Below, in pieces: positions 43,076 through 57,420 of a stretch of 64,000 nt of DNA. This stretch comes from Eleginops maclovinus (Eukaryota; Chordata; Actinopteri; Perciformes; Eleginopidae): assembly GCF_036324505.1 (NCBI RefSeq), contig NC_086361.1, positions 2,296,916-2,360,915 on the forward strand, in the 5' to 3' direction. The notes beneath the pieces were generated by a model. The model searched no databases and was not told the DNA's origin. It saw only the letters and a program-made list of their open reading frames with translations. Position 1 is the stretch's first letter. Every line of letters begins with the position of its first letter. The position numbers were made by a program, and so were the translations under genes.

Positions 43076-44732
43076 ATTGTTGAGGAACCTGTGAACCAAG
43101 TTTTTCATTCATTACATAACATTCATTTTCTGAGAGGCCTGTTTATATTAACCTGGTTTGGGCAACCAAGTCATAGTCCAGATTATTCAATCAATTTCTT
43201 ACCCAAGTATATGTACTCAGGAATGAAGGTCTGTATCCTGGAGCGCTGGGCAGTGCTCCTCTCGTATCAAAGGTCATGGGTTTGAAAATGACACACAAAC
43301 AAGGGTTTTTGTCTCTTACACTCATACACAGTAAAACGTAAAGTATTTGCTTTCAGCTCCAGAAAGCAATTAACAAATAAAAAACATTGAGTAGAATAGT
43401 AGGATTATCTGCGGGTACTGCAGTGATGACATCTGTTTGTGGTCTCTCCCTCCAGAAAAAAACCAAGATTTTTCCATTGGATTTTATAGCAGAAATAAGC
43501 TATGGATACCCTCCACATAGTAACAGCACTTTATTATAAGTTTAAATCCAATCTCCAGAAGAAAAAGCTAAACACAAACTACACACATGACTTCACGTCA
43601 CCAACAATAAGTTAAAGAAAAAATCTTCAGTCTATGTTAACCACAGATCCTATTTCAGGCATTTAACCAAACACACGGTAAAACAAGGTAAAAGGTCTTT
43701 AACCAGTACATTTTTCATATGCAATGTGTGGCTGGCAGATACATCCTAGCCTAATCATGAACTAGATATGATGTGTATGGTTGTGTGTAAGTCACTGGTT
43801 ACGGATTCATGCCGTGACTATCTGCTGATGATGTAACGCACGGTTGACAGATGGACCTCTGCCTGTTTGGCCAAATACTGTGATGTAACAACGCAGAGGG
43901 TCTCAGGAATACCCTGGCCATGCCATGAGGTCATAGTGTATTTGAATTGTGTACAACTCTTACGTCACAATGTCTTAGTTTGATAACATAAAGCATGCAG
44001 TGCTGTGAAAGTACGATATTTATTTTTAAGGAAGAATCCTTATCACAACAAGTGAAACCCTGAGCCTTAATTAAAGGGTTACAGTGAACCTTTAACCCCC
44101 CACCCTAAACCTCCGTAACCCTGTGTCGTGGTGAGCAGGCTGGTGGCTATTGTTGCGCTGCCTCAGATGTAATGAGTGGAAGTGGAGGGCGGTAATTAAA
44201 GAGCACATGCTCAGCTGGAGGCCACAAAGCACAGATGTCAATAGAAGAGGGAGGCAGTGCCGAAACTTCTAGAACACGGCTCTTTTCACACATGGGGGGG
44301 ATGTAAATGACATGACACTCAGGCTGTGATCTCCCACCTGCAGCACAGCAGAGGAGCTGCAGACATGCACGCAGGGATATAATGTGTTTACATAAAAGGA
44401 CCGTGTTGATCCATGATGTCACTGCTCAGCCCACGCTCCTGAACAGCTCCTGTTATTACATTAACACATTTTGATAACTACCAACTACCAATAAACCCAA
44501 CAAAATGCAATGCCCTAATCCCGACATAAACATGCAAAACAGCTTTTACAGATTTCAGAATTAGAGTCTCTTATTTATCCCAAGGTACATTTTTATTTTG
44601 TGACAGTTGATTCATTATAGAATACAAATAAATAAGGTCAAATAATATAAAACATATTAAAAAAACATATAAACTTGAAGTTATTCCCTACCAAATCTAA
44701 CAACAATGTCAAAATGCTTATATTACAATACG
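43076..44732. other. Non-coding stretch, no gene seen
   Basis: No gene, RNA gene or clear element recognised. A LINE/SINE-tail-like 'TTAGAGTCTCTTATTTATCCC' lies near 44562. Confidence 0.3.
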
Positions 44733-45655
44733 TACAGTGGAGGAAATAAGTATTTGATCCCCTGCCGATTTTGTTAATTTACCCACTTCCAAAGAACTGA
44801 ACAGTCTATACTTTTAATGATAGGTTTATTTTAACAGTGAGAGACAGAATATAAAAACAAAATCCAGAAATGTAAATTTAAAAAAAGATATTAATTAATT
44901 AGCGTTTAATTAGGGGAAATAAGTATTTGATCCCCTTGCAAAACAGGCCTTAGTTCTTGGTGGAGAAAGCCTTGTTGGACAGCACAGAGGTCAGATGCTT
45001 CTTGTAGTCGGTCACCAGGTTTGCTCACATCTCAGGGGGGATTTCGGTCCTGTCCTCTCTGCAGATCCTCTCAAAATCCTTTAGGTTGGAAGCTTCAGCT
45101 CCCTCCACAGATGTTCCTTGGGATGGAGGTCCGGAGACTAGCTAGGCCCCTCCATCACCTTAATGGGCTTCTTCTGTAGCTACTCCTTAGTTGCCTTGGC
45201 CGTATGTTTTGGGTCATTGTTGTGCTGGAAGACCTATCCATGTCCCATTTTGTTGATGTTATCCGTCAAGATTTTACAATACATGGCCCCCTCCATCCTC
45301 CCCTTGATGCTGTGAATCGCCCTGTCCCCTTAACAGAGTAACCCCCCCAAAGCATACTGTTTCCACCGCGATGCTTGATGCTGGGGATGGTGTTCTTCTG
45401 GTCATAGTCAGCATTTGTCTTCCTCCAAACACGACATGTTGAGTTGATCCTAAGATCTTGACTTTGGTCTCGTCTGACCACATCACCTTCTCATAAGCCT
45501 TCTCTGAATCATTCAGAGGATCATTCTCAGACTTCAGATGGTGTGTACATGCACCTTCTAGAGCAGGGGACCTTGTGGGCGCTGCAGGATTTTAATCCAT
45601 TACGACGCAGTGTGCTACCAATAGTTTTCTTGGTGACTGTGGTCCCAGCTGCTCA
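44733..45655 (-). mobile_element. Tc1-like transposon remnant with degraded transposase
   Basis: The left end is TACAGTGGAGGAAATAAGTA. The GGAAATAAGTATTTGATCCC motif occurs at 44742 and again at 44915, the paired direct-repeat layout of IR/DR-type Tc1 elements. Minus-strand frames (45266-45486) give MWSDETKVKILG in one frame and CRVWRKTNADY...NTIPSIKHRGGNSMLWG in another, both characteristic of Tc1 transposases. Frameshifts and a missing right half make it dead. Confidence 0.8.
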
Positions 45656-47060
45656 CATTTTTAAAAAATCTTTTATTTACATTTGTTTATTCCTCAGCTG
45701 ATTTGAAATAAGAGGTGCAGCCTCAGTTGTTACCATGCGCTCAGAGTGATGAGCCTATAGAACAGCAGGACATAGTGAATGAGCACTTGGTTGACCATTA
45801 AAAACCTTTCTTTCTCTTTTTCTTTTCGAATACTAATGCCCCTCCTGGAACCAAACCTACAATGATGGATGAACCTGGATGCCATAATGATGAGGTTAAT
45901 GGTGGTGAGCATGGAGAATCAAAATGTAATAAAATGGTATACAAACTGGGGATGTATAGTTTTAAAAGCATTAACATTTAACAGAGTCTAATGGAAGCAC
46001 CTGCTAAGCACATCCTGTACTGACCTGAACTGAACTGTGTCTCTGGGGCTAACATGGCACTCCCATAGACTGTATGTCTATGGGCACTCCATTCCCTCTG
46101 AAGCAGCTGCTCAATGAACACATCCGCAAAAAAGTTTGTCGTCAGGCTTTTGGGTTTTTGGCTCCGATATATAATGAACATTCAAGTTTTTTCCTGGCAA
46201 TGACTGCTTTCCTGCTGCCTCCTCAACATATTAATGTCATGATATGAACAAAAGCAGGGGAAGTGGTTAATGAAAGCTAGAGAACTAACTTTATGTGTGC
46301 ATTTCATTATTCCATTAAGTTCAGGTAATTAGTTGTGTTTGTTATGATGTTTAAACAATTAGTGACACACATTTCAGTTGGGTAGCATATTAGCCCGGCA
46401 CCAGTGAATGTTGTTTTCTCTGTAGCATAGTAAGCTAATAGTTGCTGTTGTTAGCGTCAACATTCATTAGCACCTGCTATAAACCTTCAGCTAATAATAA
46501 CGTCTTCTGTATGGTTGGTCAAATATTACACCCGCTTGCCTTAGGCTAACAGTGCTTCATGAGATCCTACAATACCATAACTGCTCCAATATCACCTCAG
46601 TGCTCCAAGCTGATCCTGGGGGTCTTAGCATGGAGCCTGTTCAGCTGAGTGTGGTGCCCCTGGGGCCATGTAGTAAGCTTATCCTGCTCCTGGTTTTATT
46701 CATACAGACAAACCAATCCAAAAACAGAACCTCCTTGACAGATGTATTTAAATGATTAAATGAAGTTAGTAACTCTCCATCACTTACAAACACAACTAAC
46801 AATTACATTTGTTACCATGTGTATCAGAGGTGTCTAACAGAGTATCCTGGGTTAAAACTGACCACCAGATTATTCAAAAACACTAAGTATAAAACTGTTG
46901 TCAATGTGAAATCAAAATAAATCTCCAATTTGGATCTGTAATCTTGGCTTTAAGTGGAGAATTACCTATGCATTCTTCTTTCTCATAATTGACAATTTCC
47001 ACAACAACAAAAAAAAAGGTCATGTTTCAACTTCTACAGTAGGATCCTGATGTTTGGGAT
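45656..47060. other. Non-coding stretch, no gene seen
   Basis: Nothing recognised beyond short unsupported frames. Confidence 0.3.
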
Positions 47061-47067
47061 GTGTAGC

Positions 47068-47177
47068 CTCTCACCTGTGGAGGTCCCTGACCTCTCAGGG
47101 TTTTTCTTCTCCTGAACAGGTGACATGTTTGTGTTGTCAAGTTTAGCCAATTCAAAGCGCTTGAAGAGCAGTTCACT
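47068..47177. repeat. Inverted duplication, left arm
   Basis: Runs from CCTCTCACCTGTGGAGGTCC to GAAGAGCAGTTCACTGTGCG. Its reverse complement recurs at 49220-49336 with about one difference (a T in a homopolymer). Both arms adjoin long CA/GT tracts on the same relative side. Confidence 0.9.
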
Positions 47178-48400
<1,223 letters not shown>

Positions 48401-48760
48401 CACAGTCCGTTTTGCAGATGTTTCGCAGCACAGCAGAGTTTTGGGGTTGAAAAGGTTAAACCCCCCCCCCCCCCTGCAGCACTTAGGGTTCATATGCTCT
48501 GTCTGCAAGCTGCTGCTATCTGCAGGGAGGAGGAGGACATGCTTTCACTACACCTCAGCAGACGGTCGGGCTCAGCACCTGCTCCTTACACTTGGGGGAG
48601 GGGAGGGGGAGGCTGCTAGTGGTGGGGGGGAGGGGATTGCGAGGGCAAAGGGGGTGCTTTTGTGTAGTGATGGGGGGAGGACTGTCCTTAATGAATGTGT
48701 GAGGAGATTTCACTGTACACACAAAAGCACCCGCAGAGCTTAGATATGCTGATTATCACG
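48401..48760. other. GC-richer stretch with a C14 run, unassigned
   Basis: Contains 14 consecutive C at 48461-48474 and G-rich purine runs (GGGGGAGGGGAGGGGGAGG-like, 48594-48680). Overlapping frames of 127 and 74 residues are driven by these runs. It may be a promoter-like or G-quadruplex-prone segment. No gene recognised. Confidence 0.3.
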
Positions 48761-49096
48761 GTGCTGCTGAATCAGAGCCGCTCCATGTGTCTGTGCGTCT
48801 GGGTTCCTTTGTTCAGAATGAGTCTGCAAGATGCTGGAGATGTGAATGTTGTGTTTTCATTTAGTCAAAGGTGGAGTTCTTTTCACTGAAATACTGTTTT
48901 TAAACCCTTCTACTAAGCTAGTACTTTCGCTGAGTTTTACTTTTTGCCAGACTTTTCCAAAACTGAGAAGGACATGATGGGTGAGTAGTAATGAGTCAAT
49001 GAGCATAAAATACAATCATGTTGTGGTTCTGTCTGGCAGCAGTAGTGCGGGGGTGGAATCAGACCTGCAGACATTTTTTATAAATCAGAATCAGAA

Positions 49097-49219
<123 letters not shown>

Positions 49220-49335
49220 ACGCACAGTGAACTGCTCTTCAAGCGCTTTGAATTGGCTAAACTTGACAACACAAACATGTCACCTGTTCAGGAGAAGAAA
49301 AAACCCTGAGAGGTCAGGGACCTCCACAGGTGAGA

Positions 49336-49336
<1 letters not shown>
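49220..49336. repeat. Inverted duplication, right arm
   Basis: Reverse complement of 47068-47177 (GCACAGTGAACTGCTCTTCA to CCTCCACAGGTGAGAG). Confidence 0.9.

Positions 49337-49371
<35 letters not shown>
49337..49371. repeat. Short (CA)n tract
   Basis: About 17 CA dinucleotides directly after the right inverted arm. Confidence 0.9.
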
Positions 49372-49372
<1 letters not shown>

Positions 49373-49642
49373 CCCCCACCTGTCTATCTCAACAATAAAA
49401 GCAAAAAGGCCTAAAAAATAAATTCTTAAATTAAGGGATCCTTTGTGTTATTAAAACGGTGGAGTATTAATTGTTGTCATTTATTTAATGATATTTTATG
49501 CAATCTCTCTTTTCTATCTTTAAACATACATATTTTCAAGAATGTTTGCATTTTTTTCCTACTAACTAACCACACCAGGCCATTCATTACAATACAGATT
49601 ATGTATTGTTTTCTTTATTCACAAAATAATAAATAGATTTTC

Positions 49643-49883
49643 ACCCTCTGTCTGAAACCAGAGCCCAGTCTGCTCTCATTGGTTAGCTCGTCAGCTCTGT
49701 TTTGATTGATCAACCTCTTAGAGATGTACCGCTCCTTAACATATCACGTACAATGTGTTGGAGCGTTAATGTTACGTAGTGATGTCACTATGTTGTGGAA
49801 GTAAACAAAGGAGTCCATTTCAGGCAGTGGAGAGAATCTCCATCTTGAGGGAACAAAGGGGTTTTAGCCTTTGCAGACCATTT
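49643..49883. mobile_element. Partial MITE-family copy, reverse orientation
   Basis: CCAGAGCCCAGTCTGCTCT and GGTTTTAGCCTTTGCAGACC match the reverse complement of the copy at 16660-17128. Confidence 0.6.
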
Positions 49884-50804
49884 GGAAAAACCCCATAAAC
49901 GGAACAGCTATACAAAATACAAAAGGTTTGAACTATTCCTTAAAAGACGCCCCCCCCCCAAGCCTTCCAGAGTCTGTTATGTAACAAACTCATGGGGGAA
50001 TGAACCTCGCTGCCGAATTATATCAGCTATAGAAGGAACCTGGGAGCTGAAGTCACATCTTTATGAATTACCTTAAATGACTCCAGCCTACAAGCTCTCA
50101 CTGATGAGTGAAATGGATGCATTGATTCTAATGGCACAGGGATCCTTGGTTACTGACGGTGGAGCCCTGCCATGGGCAGCAGCACTAAGCTGTGATTGGA
50201 GCAGACTTCTCGCAGAACTGCTCCCATTTGCTGCTTCCACAATTACACTTGCCTCATTACATACAAAGCCCCACCCCCTGTGCGAGGGAGGGGAAGCGAA
50301 AGGGTGTGTAACAGGGAATGAAAGCCCTACACGCTGTTTTACAGGCTGGGTATTTAAACCTTCAGCTTCTTTTATTCTATACTATATATTTTTTTGTACA
50401 ACATTTGAGATTTTATGAGAAAACATGTAATTATTGATTTTTGTGGTGTTAATTTGATTAATTATGATAAATTAAAATATATCAATCGATTTAAAGAAAA
50501 TGTCAAATGGATTCAGTTTGTGCTGCATTTATTAATTCACAATATCAATAATTAAATATAAATAACTAGCCAGAAATCAGCAACAGAAGATCTGACACCT
50601 ATCTCTTGTGGGCTCAAGAGTAAGGAATACTACACTGCCGCAAATATTGAAAAATGTAATAAATGTATGTTCAGTCTCGGACAGTAGCTCAAATAAAATA
50701 AAGGAATCTGAATTTGGGCTGCCTTCTAGCTGTAAAAAGGCGGGTTATTACATTTTTTGTATGTGATAATCTGTATACCGGTTTTCAAATGACAGCAAGT
50801 GAGT

Positions 50805-51061
50805 TCACCCCAAAGGGGGCGTGGCCTTGCGTAGATTGAAAATACCCGGATGCTTTGCTTTTGTCTGTCAGACAATGCCGAGGGCACAGGCGCACACGGT
50901 GGCCGCTAGCTCGCTTATGGACCCTACACACATTGTTAAAGCCGCCTGATAACGCTCATGAATCACCACTTTGTTTATCTGGAGCTTGTAAGCAATAGAT
51001 CCCGCTGAGCGTCTTCATCTGTCCACAGCATCTCTTTCTTCTGCAGCACCTGAAGACAGCG
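50805..51061 (+). promoter_or_regulatory. Candidate promoter and non-coding first exon
   Basis: A GC box of KLF/Sp type (GGGGGCGTGGCC) lies at about 50815-50826. It is followed by GC-richer sequence that ends at a strong donor, AGACAGCG|GTGAGT, with GT at 51062-51063. No ATG-led frame of note precedes the donor, so the exon would be 5' UTR. No downstream coding exon was recognised in the window, so the gene body, if real, lies beyond 64000 or was missed. Confidence 0.35.
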
Positions 51062-51806
51062 GTGAGTTCCTGGAGCGTCACTGAGGGCTGCTCATCATTT
51101 GTTGACATTTTTTACATTCAGCGCCATTTGCAGACAGGTACACCTTCTTCCGACACTGTTATTGTTCCCATTTCAAACGCACTGGTTTTTATTCCGAAAC
51201 AAGCGCTGCAAGAGAAGCAGGTTTTTTTTTTTTACATTCGTCTAATAATTGTGTTGCGGATTTGCCTGTAATGCGTATGGGAGAGGGCAGATGTGATGCT
51301 TAGTAAACAGCGAGGCTTTATTATATTTGTCTAACAGAGGGAGTTAATTGGAAATATTAATGTTTGTAATACGGTCGGAAATGATTTGGTGTATTAGTCG
51401 TCATTATGATCGTCCCTCTCTCGTGGTGTGTTCATGTGATGGAGCAGTGATGGAGTCCTCTGTTATTCCAGCAGCAGAATCATCATGGAGACTGTTGACT
51501 GTACAGCTCCATGAGAGCGGGACATGTTTTCATCCATCTATATCGCTGTATTTTCTATAAAATAGCATATCATTATTACTGCACATGCACAGTTTACTGT
51601 TTTTCCCCTAACATTATTAGCAATAATACAAATATTTCTTAGTTATTGAACCCATTACAGAATTTCACTTCGGTGACAAACTTTAAAGGGGGCTTACTTT
51701 ATGGATTTATTAATGGAAATAGCAAAAGCCACACATGTTTTATTACAATAACAGACAGGGGTTCTGCAGGTTTGAGGAGAGTATTCCAGTAAACTTACTA
51801 TCATCT

Positions 51807-51807
<1 letters not shown>

Positions 51808-51880
<73 letters not shown>
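51808..51880. repeat. (CA)n microsatellite
   Basis: About 36 CA dinucleotides. Confidence 0.95.
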
Positions 51881-51881
<1 letters not shown>

Positions 51882-54461
51882 CTAGTGTTTTCGTTTTCTG
51901 CACTTCAAGTAGACACGCTATTTGCGCACAGTGTTGCACTTGGAGTTCACACTGTAAAGTTTTTGCACCTCGGTTCTGAGTGACCATAGCTTGCTCTGTT
52001 TTTATTCTGGGGACCTGATGAAGCTGGAGCTCACGCTGCACTGTTTTCCTAAGTCTCAGTTCTGTAGTTTGTACAGAAAGAATGACAGTTAGCTCCACTT
52101 GCTTCACTGCAGGTGATGTTTCCACTGTCTTTTCTCCTGAATTTGCAAAATATTTCATAATTGTCACATCTCCGCCAGATTGAATGAACCTAGACCTATG
52201 TTTCTATTCCATTTTGTACTACAGTGGATTGTTTTTTTAGTGTTAACATGTTTTGAACATCACCATGGATGAGTCTAGTCACAGTCATACAGGAAGCCTT
52301 GCAATGTGCTGTCTTTGCTCTATTTTAACTCCCAGTTTGAATTAATGCCTCCCAAATCATCTTAATTCTCTCTGTTGGAAACTTCTAAATGCAGGTTATT
52401 GTCCCTGTGTCTAACAATAACAACACCTTTTTATATAAGTCTTCTTCAACACTAAAACAAAGTTTATGGCACATTTAAAATAAACATTTGATTTACTTGA
52501 CTGAGCTTTCTTTAGTACATGCACTCAATGTTTATATTGTTTACTGTAATATATCTCCCACAGCAATTATCAATAATAATATTATAAACTAGTTAAAATA
52601 TTATATATAAAACACATTTTAGCATATATTTGGAGGGTTACTTTAAAATATATTCCATTTTCAGTAGCAGTTACCTGTAAAAAAAAGAAAAAAAAATGTA
52701 ATCAGTAACCTTATCTGAATATCACAATATAATAATAATGTTACCGGATTACTTTCCGTTAACTTTAGGATTACTTCAATATCAAATGCAATGCAAATAC
52801 ATAAAAGAGAAAATAAATATCAATAAGATGTTTTTTACTTGTGTAAATGGTGGAGTGTATTATGTCAGGAGAATGTGACCTTAGAAAAGAACAAACCAAG
52901 GTTTAGGATTAAAAACTGTGTCATATTATAGGCTATGAGAAGCTACAGAATAGTATAGTAGCAGTGATCTGATTCATTTTCTTTAATATGTCACTGTAAG
53001 GGAATACAGATACAATTTTTTGTATCCTGATAAAATCATCCAGTTACATGTAATCTGTTACTCCCCCAGCCTTACTATCAGGACAAACTACTTTATGTTA
53101 GTTTGAACTTGCTCTTTTGACATTTAATCATCATTGCGACTCTTCCATTTTTAGTATGCTCAGTGTTTATGACATGCATCATGTGTGTCCTCTGAAGGGG
53201 GTAGGAAACAGATCTAATGTGAGATGCCTGCAGCACAAATGTCCAATTCCTGAGTATGATATGTCAGCCTGACACTCTCACAGCTCAGTATCTGCCACTT
53301 TGAGTTAAAGACTTAATTCTCTTTTTACGCCTCGTCAATTACTTTAGGAATGCCTGGAGGGAATTCTTCACGTTTGTCTTTGATTTCTACAAGGATTAAC
53401 CAATAAAGTGTTTGTGATCAAAGGTCAAGGACCCTGTGACATTAAAACTCATGTTACTAGAGTTATGGCATGAATACAAACTGCAACTTGACTTGATGAT
53501 GGAGGCATATAATAGCAAGATGGGAATCTTAATTTTTGTTATGTATATTTCAATATAATTGATCTTGAAAGCTCAACACAAATTATTGATAAAACATGTA
53601 CACTCAAGGGCCACTTTAGGACCACGTAGCAATCTGTGCTGCAGGCTGGGATCCGAGTAAAAGCCTCTAGAGCTAAGAAGTAAGTGGAAAGTGTTTTCAT
53701 AATGTAGATTTTTCTGCTCTGATTACAAAAAGTCACTGATGAAAAGAAATGTAAATGCATCCAGTGTTGTAGTGGTTGTAAAGTAGGTCCTTGTATAACA
53801 GACTTGTCAGTTATTTTGAGACTGATAGTAACTTAGTTGTATCAGTGTGTAGTTGTATACTTGCTATATGACTCACTATGGTTTGATGTTCCTACCTTGC
53901 ATAAATAGAGTAATGGAGTGATGATGTATTTTTGTAGACTGACCGGGAAGTTAGCACAAGGGCTCCCTCGACAAAACGCAATGGTATTTTCCCTTTGGAT
54001 TTTAGTATATTGCAAAAAATAGGCTTTGGGCAACACACGTGTATGATACTCAATAGCTTTGTTCAGCAGGATAATCATAACTTTGTGATTTTTAAAGCTT
54101 AAATGCAGAAGTAAAACGCTAACGCTAGTCTATGAACAAGCTACATTACATCACGGTGGCATGGCTGCACATCACTGCCGCTAAGCTAAAGTCGGCTAGT
54201 GTTTGTTGTGATGATGTGTAGTTGTCTTAATTAGCCTCTTATTAGTAACAGCCATTTTTACTACTTGTAAAGAATCAGACATTCACCATTGGGTATTTAC
54301 TGATGTATTTTTATGTCATAAAACAAAACGTGAACATCTCTTCCGCTTGTGTTAACCATAGAATTATTACACTTATTTTAGGCTTTTACCACAAACACAT
54401 TCAAAAAGTTGTTGATGATGTGGAAACCAGAAGTGGTGCAAACTAATTTCCGTGTTTTTTA
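51881..54461. other. Non-coding stretch, no gene seen
   Basis: No gene or element recognised with confidence. Confidence 0.3.
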
Positions 54462-54785
54462 TAGAAGATAGAATCGGAGGATGAAACCCTCTTTTTTCGT
54501 CACACAGCAGAGCACACACAGTGAAATTGGTCCTCTGCATTTAACCCATCCTAGTACTAGGAGCAGTGGGCAGCTATTGTGCAGCGCCCGGGGAGCAATG
54601 GGGAGGGGGGATTGGAGGTGTCCAGTGCCTTGCTCAAGGGCACCACAGCAGGGCATAGGAGGTGAACTGGGACCTCTCCAAGTAGCAGTCCACTTTCCAT
54701 GTTTTTTCAAGTCTGTTCAGGGACTTGAACCGGCGACCCTATGATTCCCAGTCCAAGCCCTTACTTACTGAGCCACTGCTGTTTC
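54462..54785 (-). mobile_element. tRNA-derived SINE, nearly complete
   Basis: Read on the minus strand, the right end is a tRNA-like head with an A box (GTGGCTCAGTAAGTAAGGGC) and B box (CCGGTTCAAGTCC). It is followed by the body shared with 1974-2225 (complement of GTGCCTTGCTCAAGGGCACC, GCGCCCGGGGAGCA and ACCCATCCTAG). The Pol III boxes look usable. Confidence 0.8.
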
Positions 54786-57129
54786 TTGACTCATTACTGC
54801 ACCGCTCTATACCTGTGCGGGCTAAGTGAAACATATTTCCTGTGCACTATTATTGGATGTAAAAGAGTATGAAAGAACATAGATACCACTTGACACTACC
54901 ACTATTACTACTACAAGTACTTCTACTTCTACAACTACTACTAATACTGTCCGTGTCCAGAGGCCTGTACTATGAGGAAGGATTTGGGTTATTCAGGTAG
55001 CTGCAGTGTTAACCTGCTGGTTTTTCTGGAGATTCACGGGGTATATGGCCATGGTGGCGATGGCAGTTGATTTGTTTGTCCGTACTCCTGGTCCTAGATT
55101 CTGCTAAAATATGTTATTCATGATAAATGGAAAAAACCAAGGTGACATCTAGTGCCATTGTCAAGGCAAAAAGCTAGTTTTTGTCATACTACCTCTTTTC
55201 CCCCTCTGTCTAAAATCAGAGCCCGGTCTGCTCTGATTGGTTTGATGGACGGCTCTGTTGCGATTGATCAACCGCTTAGAGATGTCCCGCACTTTAGCCT
55301 CTCACGTGTACCATGTTTATAGGGTTTTGTTTCCTGTTTTATTTTGAAATATTTCCCTCCTGTCTGTCATGTCTGTATTTGCAAACACTTAATGTATATA
55401 CAATATCCTACTTATTTATATTTGTGTTTATATTTTGTGTAGATTGTGTATGTATATTTTATACATTTTTATTGCTATTTTATTTTTATTGAGCTACTGC
55501 AATGCAAACATTTTCCAACTTGGGATCAATAAAGTACTTATCTATTTATCTATGATCTTAGTTTCTTTGATATGGCCACGTAGATGTTCTCACAGTATGT
55601 CCATTATTCCCTTTGAAACTTTTGTTGAGCTTGCAGCTTGTAGCTTTTCCTGCAGCCGCTCCCCCCATCCCAGGTGTGCTTCTCCACACAGCACATGTCC
55701 TCTCTTGCTCAAATCCTTTGCAGCCTCTTGCATTTTCGTTCATCCACACTCTGAACTCAGGGGATTGTGATTAGGAGTAGGAGTGGCTGGAAGCCTTTGT
55801 GTTTAAGGGCTTGATGTTGATATATTGTATTTCTTTCTGGTTTTTTTCCATGGCATAGTTGGGAGTCTAAAGTAGCGCCCAGCCTTGATTATAAGATCGT
55901 TTTTCAGAACCTCCTATACTAATCAAAGTTCATCTCCATGGACCTGGGAGGTTTTCAGGAGCCTTTCAGTGCTTGAATCTCTTGCATCCATATTCCAACT
56001 TGCAGATACTCTGTTCAGCTGTCTCAGTCCTCCTGGTTTGGGATGCTGGCTCTTTCACTGTTTCTGGGAACTTTTGGTTAATGCCCCTCTGGAAATCTCT
56101 GATTCTTCTTTTGTGTATTTTTTATTATCTTCTTTAAACATGGTTAAGTTTTATTTCAGTATTAAAGTCCTGCATTTCCTTAATGATATCTTTTAGAGCC
56201 TAAGTGCAATGCCCCAACCTCTTATCTCCATGTGTTGATCCCCACCCTCTGTTCCTCGATCATTTCAGTTTGTGTTGCCATATTTTGTATACATTTTCTC
56301 CCCTAGATTTCAGTTTCATACGTGTGAATTTATTTTTAATTCTCTGAATTAGAATTTTAGGTATCACAACTCTTCAACACATTGTAAATATACAGCTTGT
56401 ACAAACATCCACACTGAGGACATGCTGACAGAAATATTCTAATCTCCAGAACATGCAAGCATCCAGTCACAATTATGATATTAATTCTGATTTAGACACA
56501 TTTAAAAACATTTATGCTAATTGTAAATTAACAAAAAATGGTTCTGCTTCTCCTTACAACACAGTGAAAAATATTATTATTATTATTAATACTACTATTT
56601 CAGACGCTACCAATGCCTAACCCTCCCTGTGTGGATGCAGCGGTGACTGACAGACATCACTTCCTGTGGCCTCACCATGAACACACAGCAGCCTTTAATC
56701 CCACACAGGGCCCGATTAATTTTAAAGCCGCTTTTAGTCTTTAAGCTCAATTTCAGCACTCTGACACAAGCTCCCACACAGCCAGGAATAAAGATATGCC
56801 TAAACATGTTTTTCTTATTTACAAATGCATTTCAGTTTTACCCGTTAACTCAACTCCACTCCTGGCCTCCATCAAATAGGGTCATCACATTATGATGTTC
56901 ACCCCAGAAATTGAGTTTTGAGATTTGGGCTCAATAAAGAAAGTAAGATGTTCTCTGTCACTTTGGATCAGTGAATTGTCTAAATGTTAAAATGGGACAG
57001 AAAAAAAGTGTGTGTACTGTATGCCTGTGGTGTGTTTGATTTTCTTATAGTGGCTGGTTAGGAACTCTTCTGACCTCACTGCAGGTTTGAGTAAAACGAC
57101 ATTTCGACCTTTTTAGAATATACTCTAAA
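54786..57129. other. Non-coding stretch with small repeat fragments
   Basis: Contains the MITE fragment at 55195-55320 and a LINE tail near 55515-55553 (GGGATCAATAAAGTACTTAT then CTATTTATCTAT). No gene recognised. Confidence 0.35.
55195..55320. mobile_element. Partial MITE-family copy, reverse orientation
   Basis: CAGAGCCCGGTCTGCTCTGA and GATTGATCAACCGCTTAGAG match the family copies at 49643-49883 and 16660-17128 (reverse). Confidence 0.55.
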
Positions 57130-57420
57130 GCAGTGATTTTCAACCACTGTGCTTGACACACCAGTGCGTGGTGAGAGTTCGTCAGGTGTGCCGTGGGAAA
57201 TTGTCCAATTTCACTTAATTGGTGCAAAAACTATTGTTTAGTTGCTGCAAATAATTTGCCATTGTTGAGCATCTGTGCCTGCAATGTAGTGGCTGACTAA
57301 GTAGTGGGTGTTAGTAGGTAACGCAATATGACCTTGTTCATTAAGACAGTAGAGTTAGTTGAAGGAGAGGTTGTGGTGACAAGACAAATAGCAAGGATAA
57401 ATATTTGAAGAAGCTCTGAA
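57130..57420. mobile_element. hAT-like repeat fragment
   Basis: AGTGATTTTCAACCACTGTG followed by CAGGTGTGCCGTGGGAAATT is a familiar hAT-type repeat start. The other end was not located. Confidence 0.5.
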
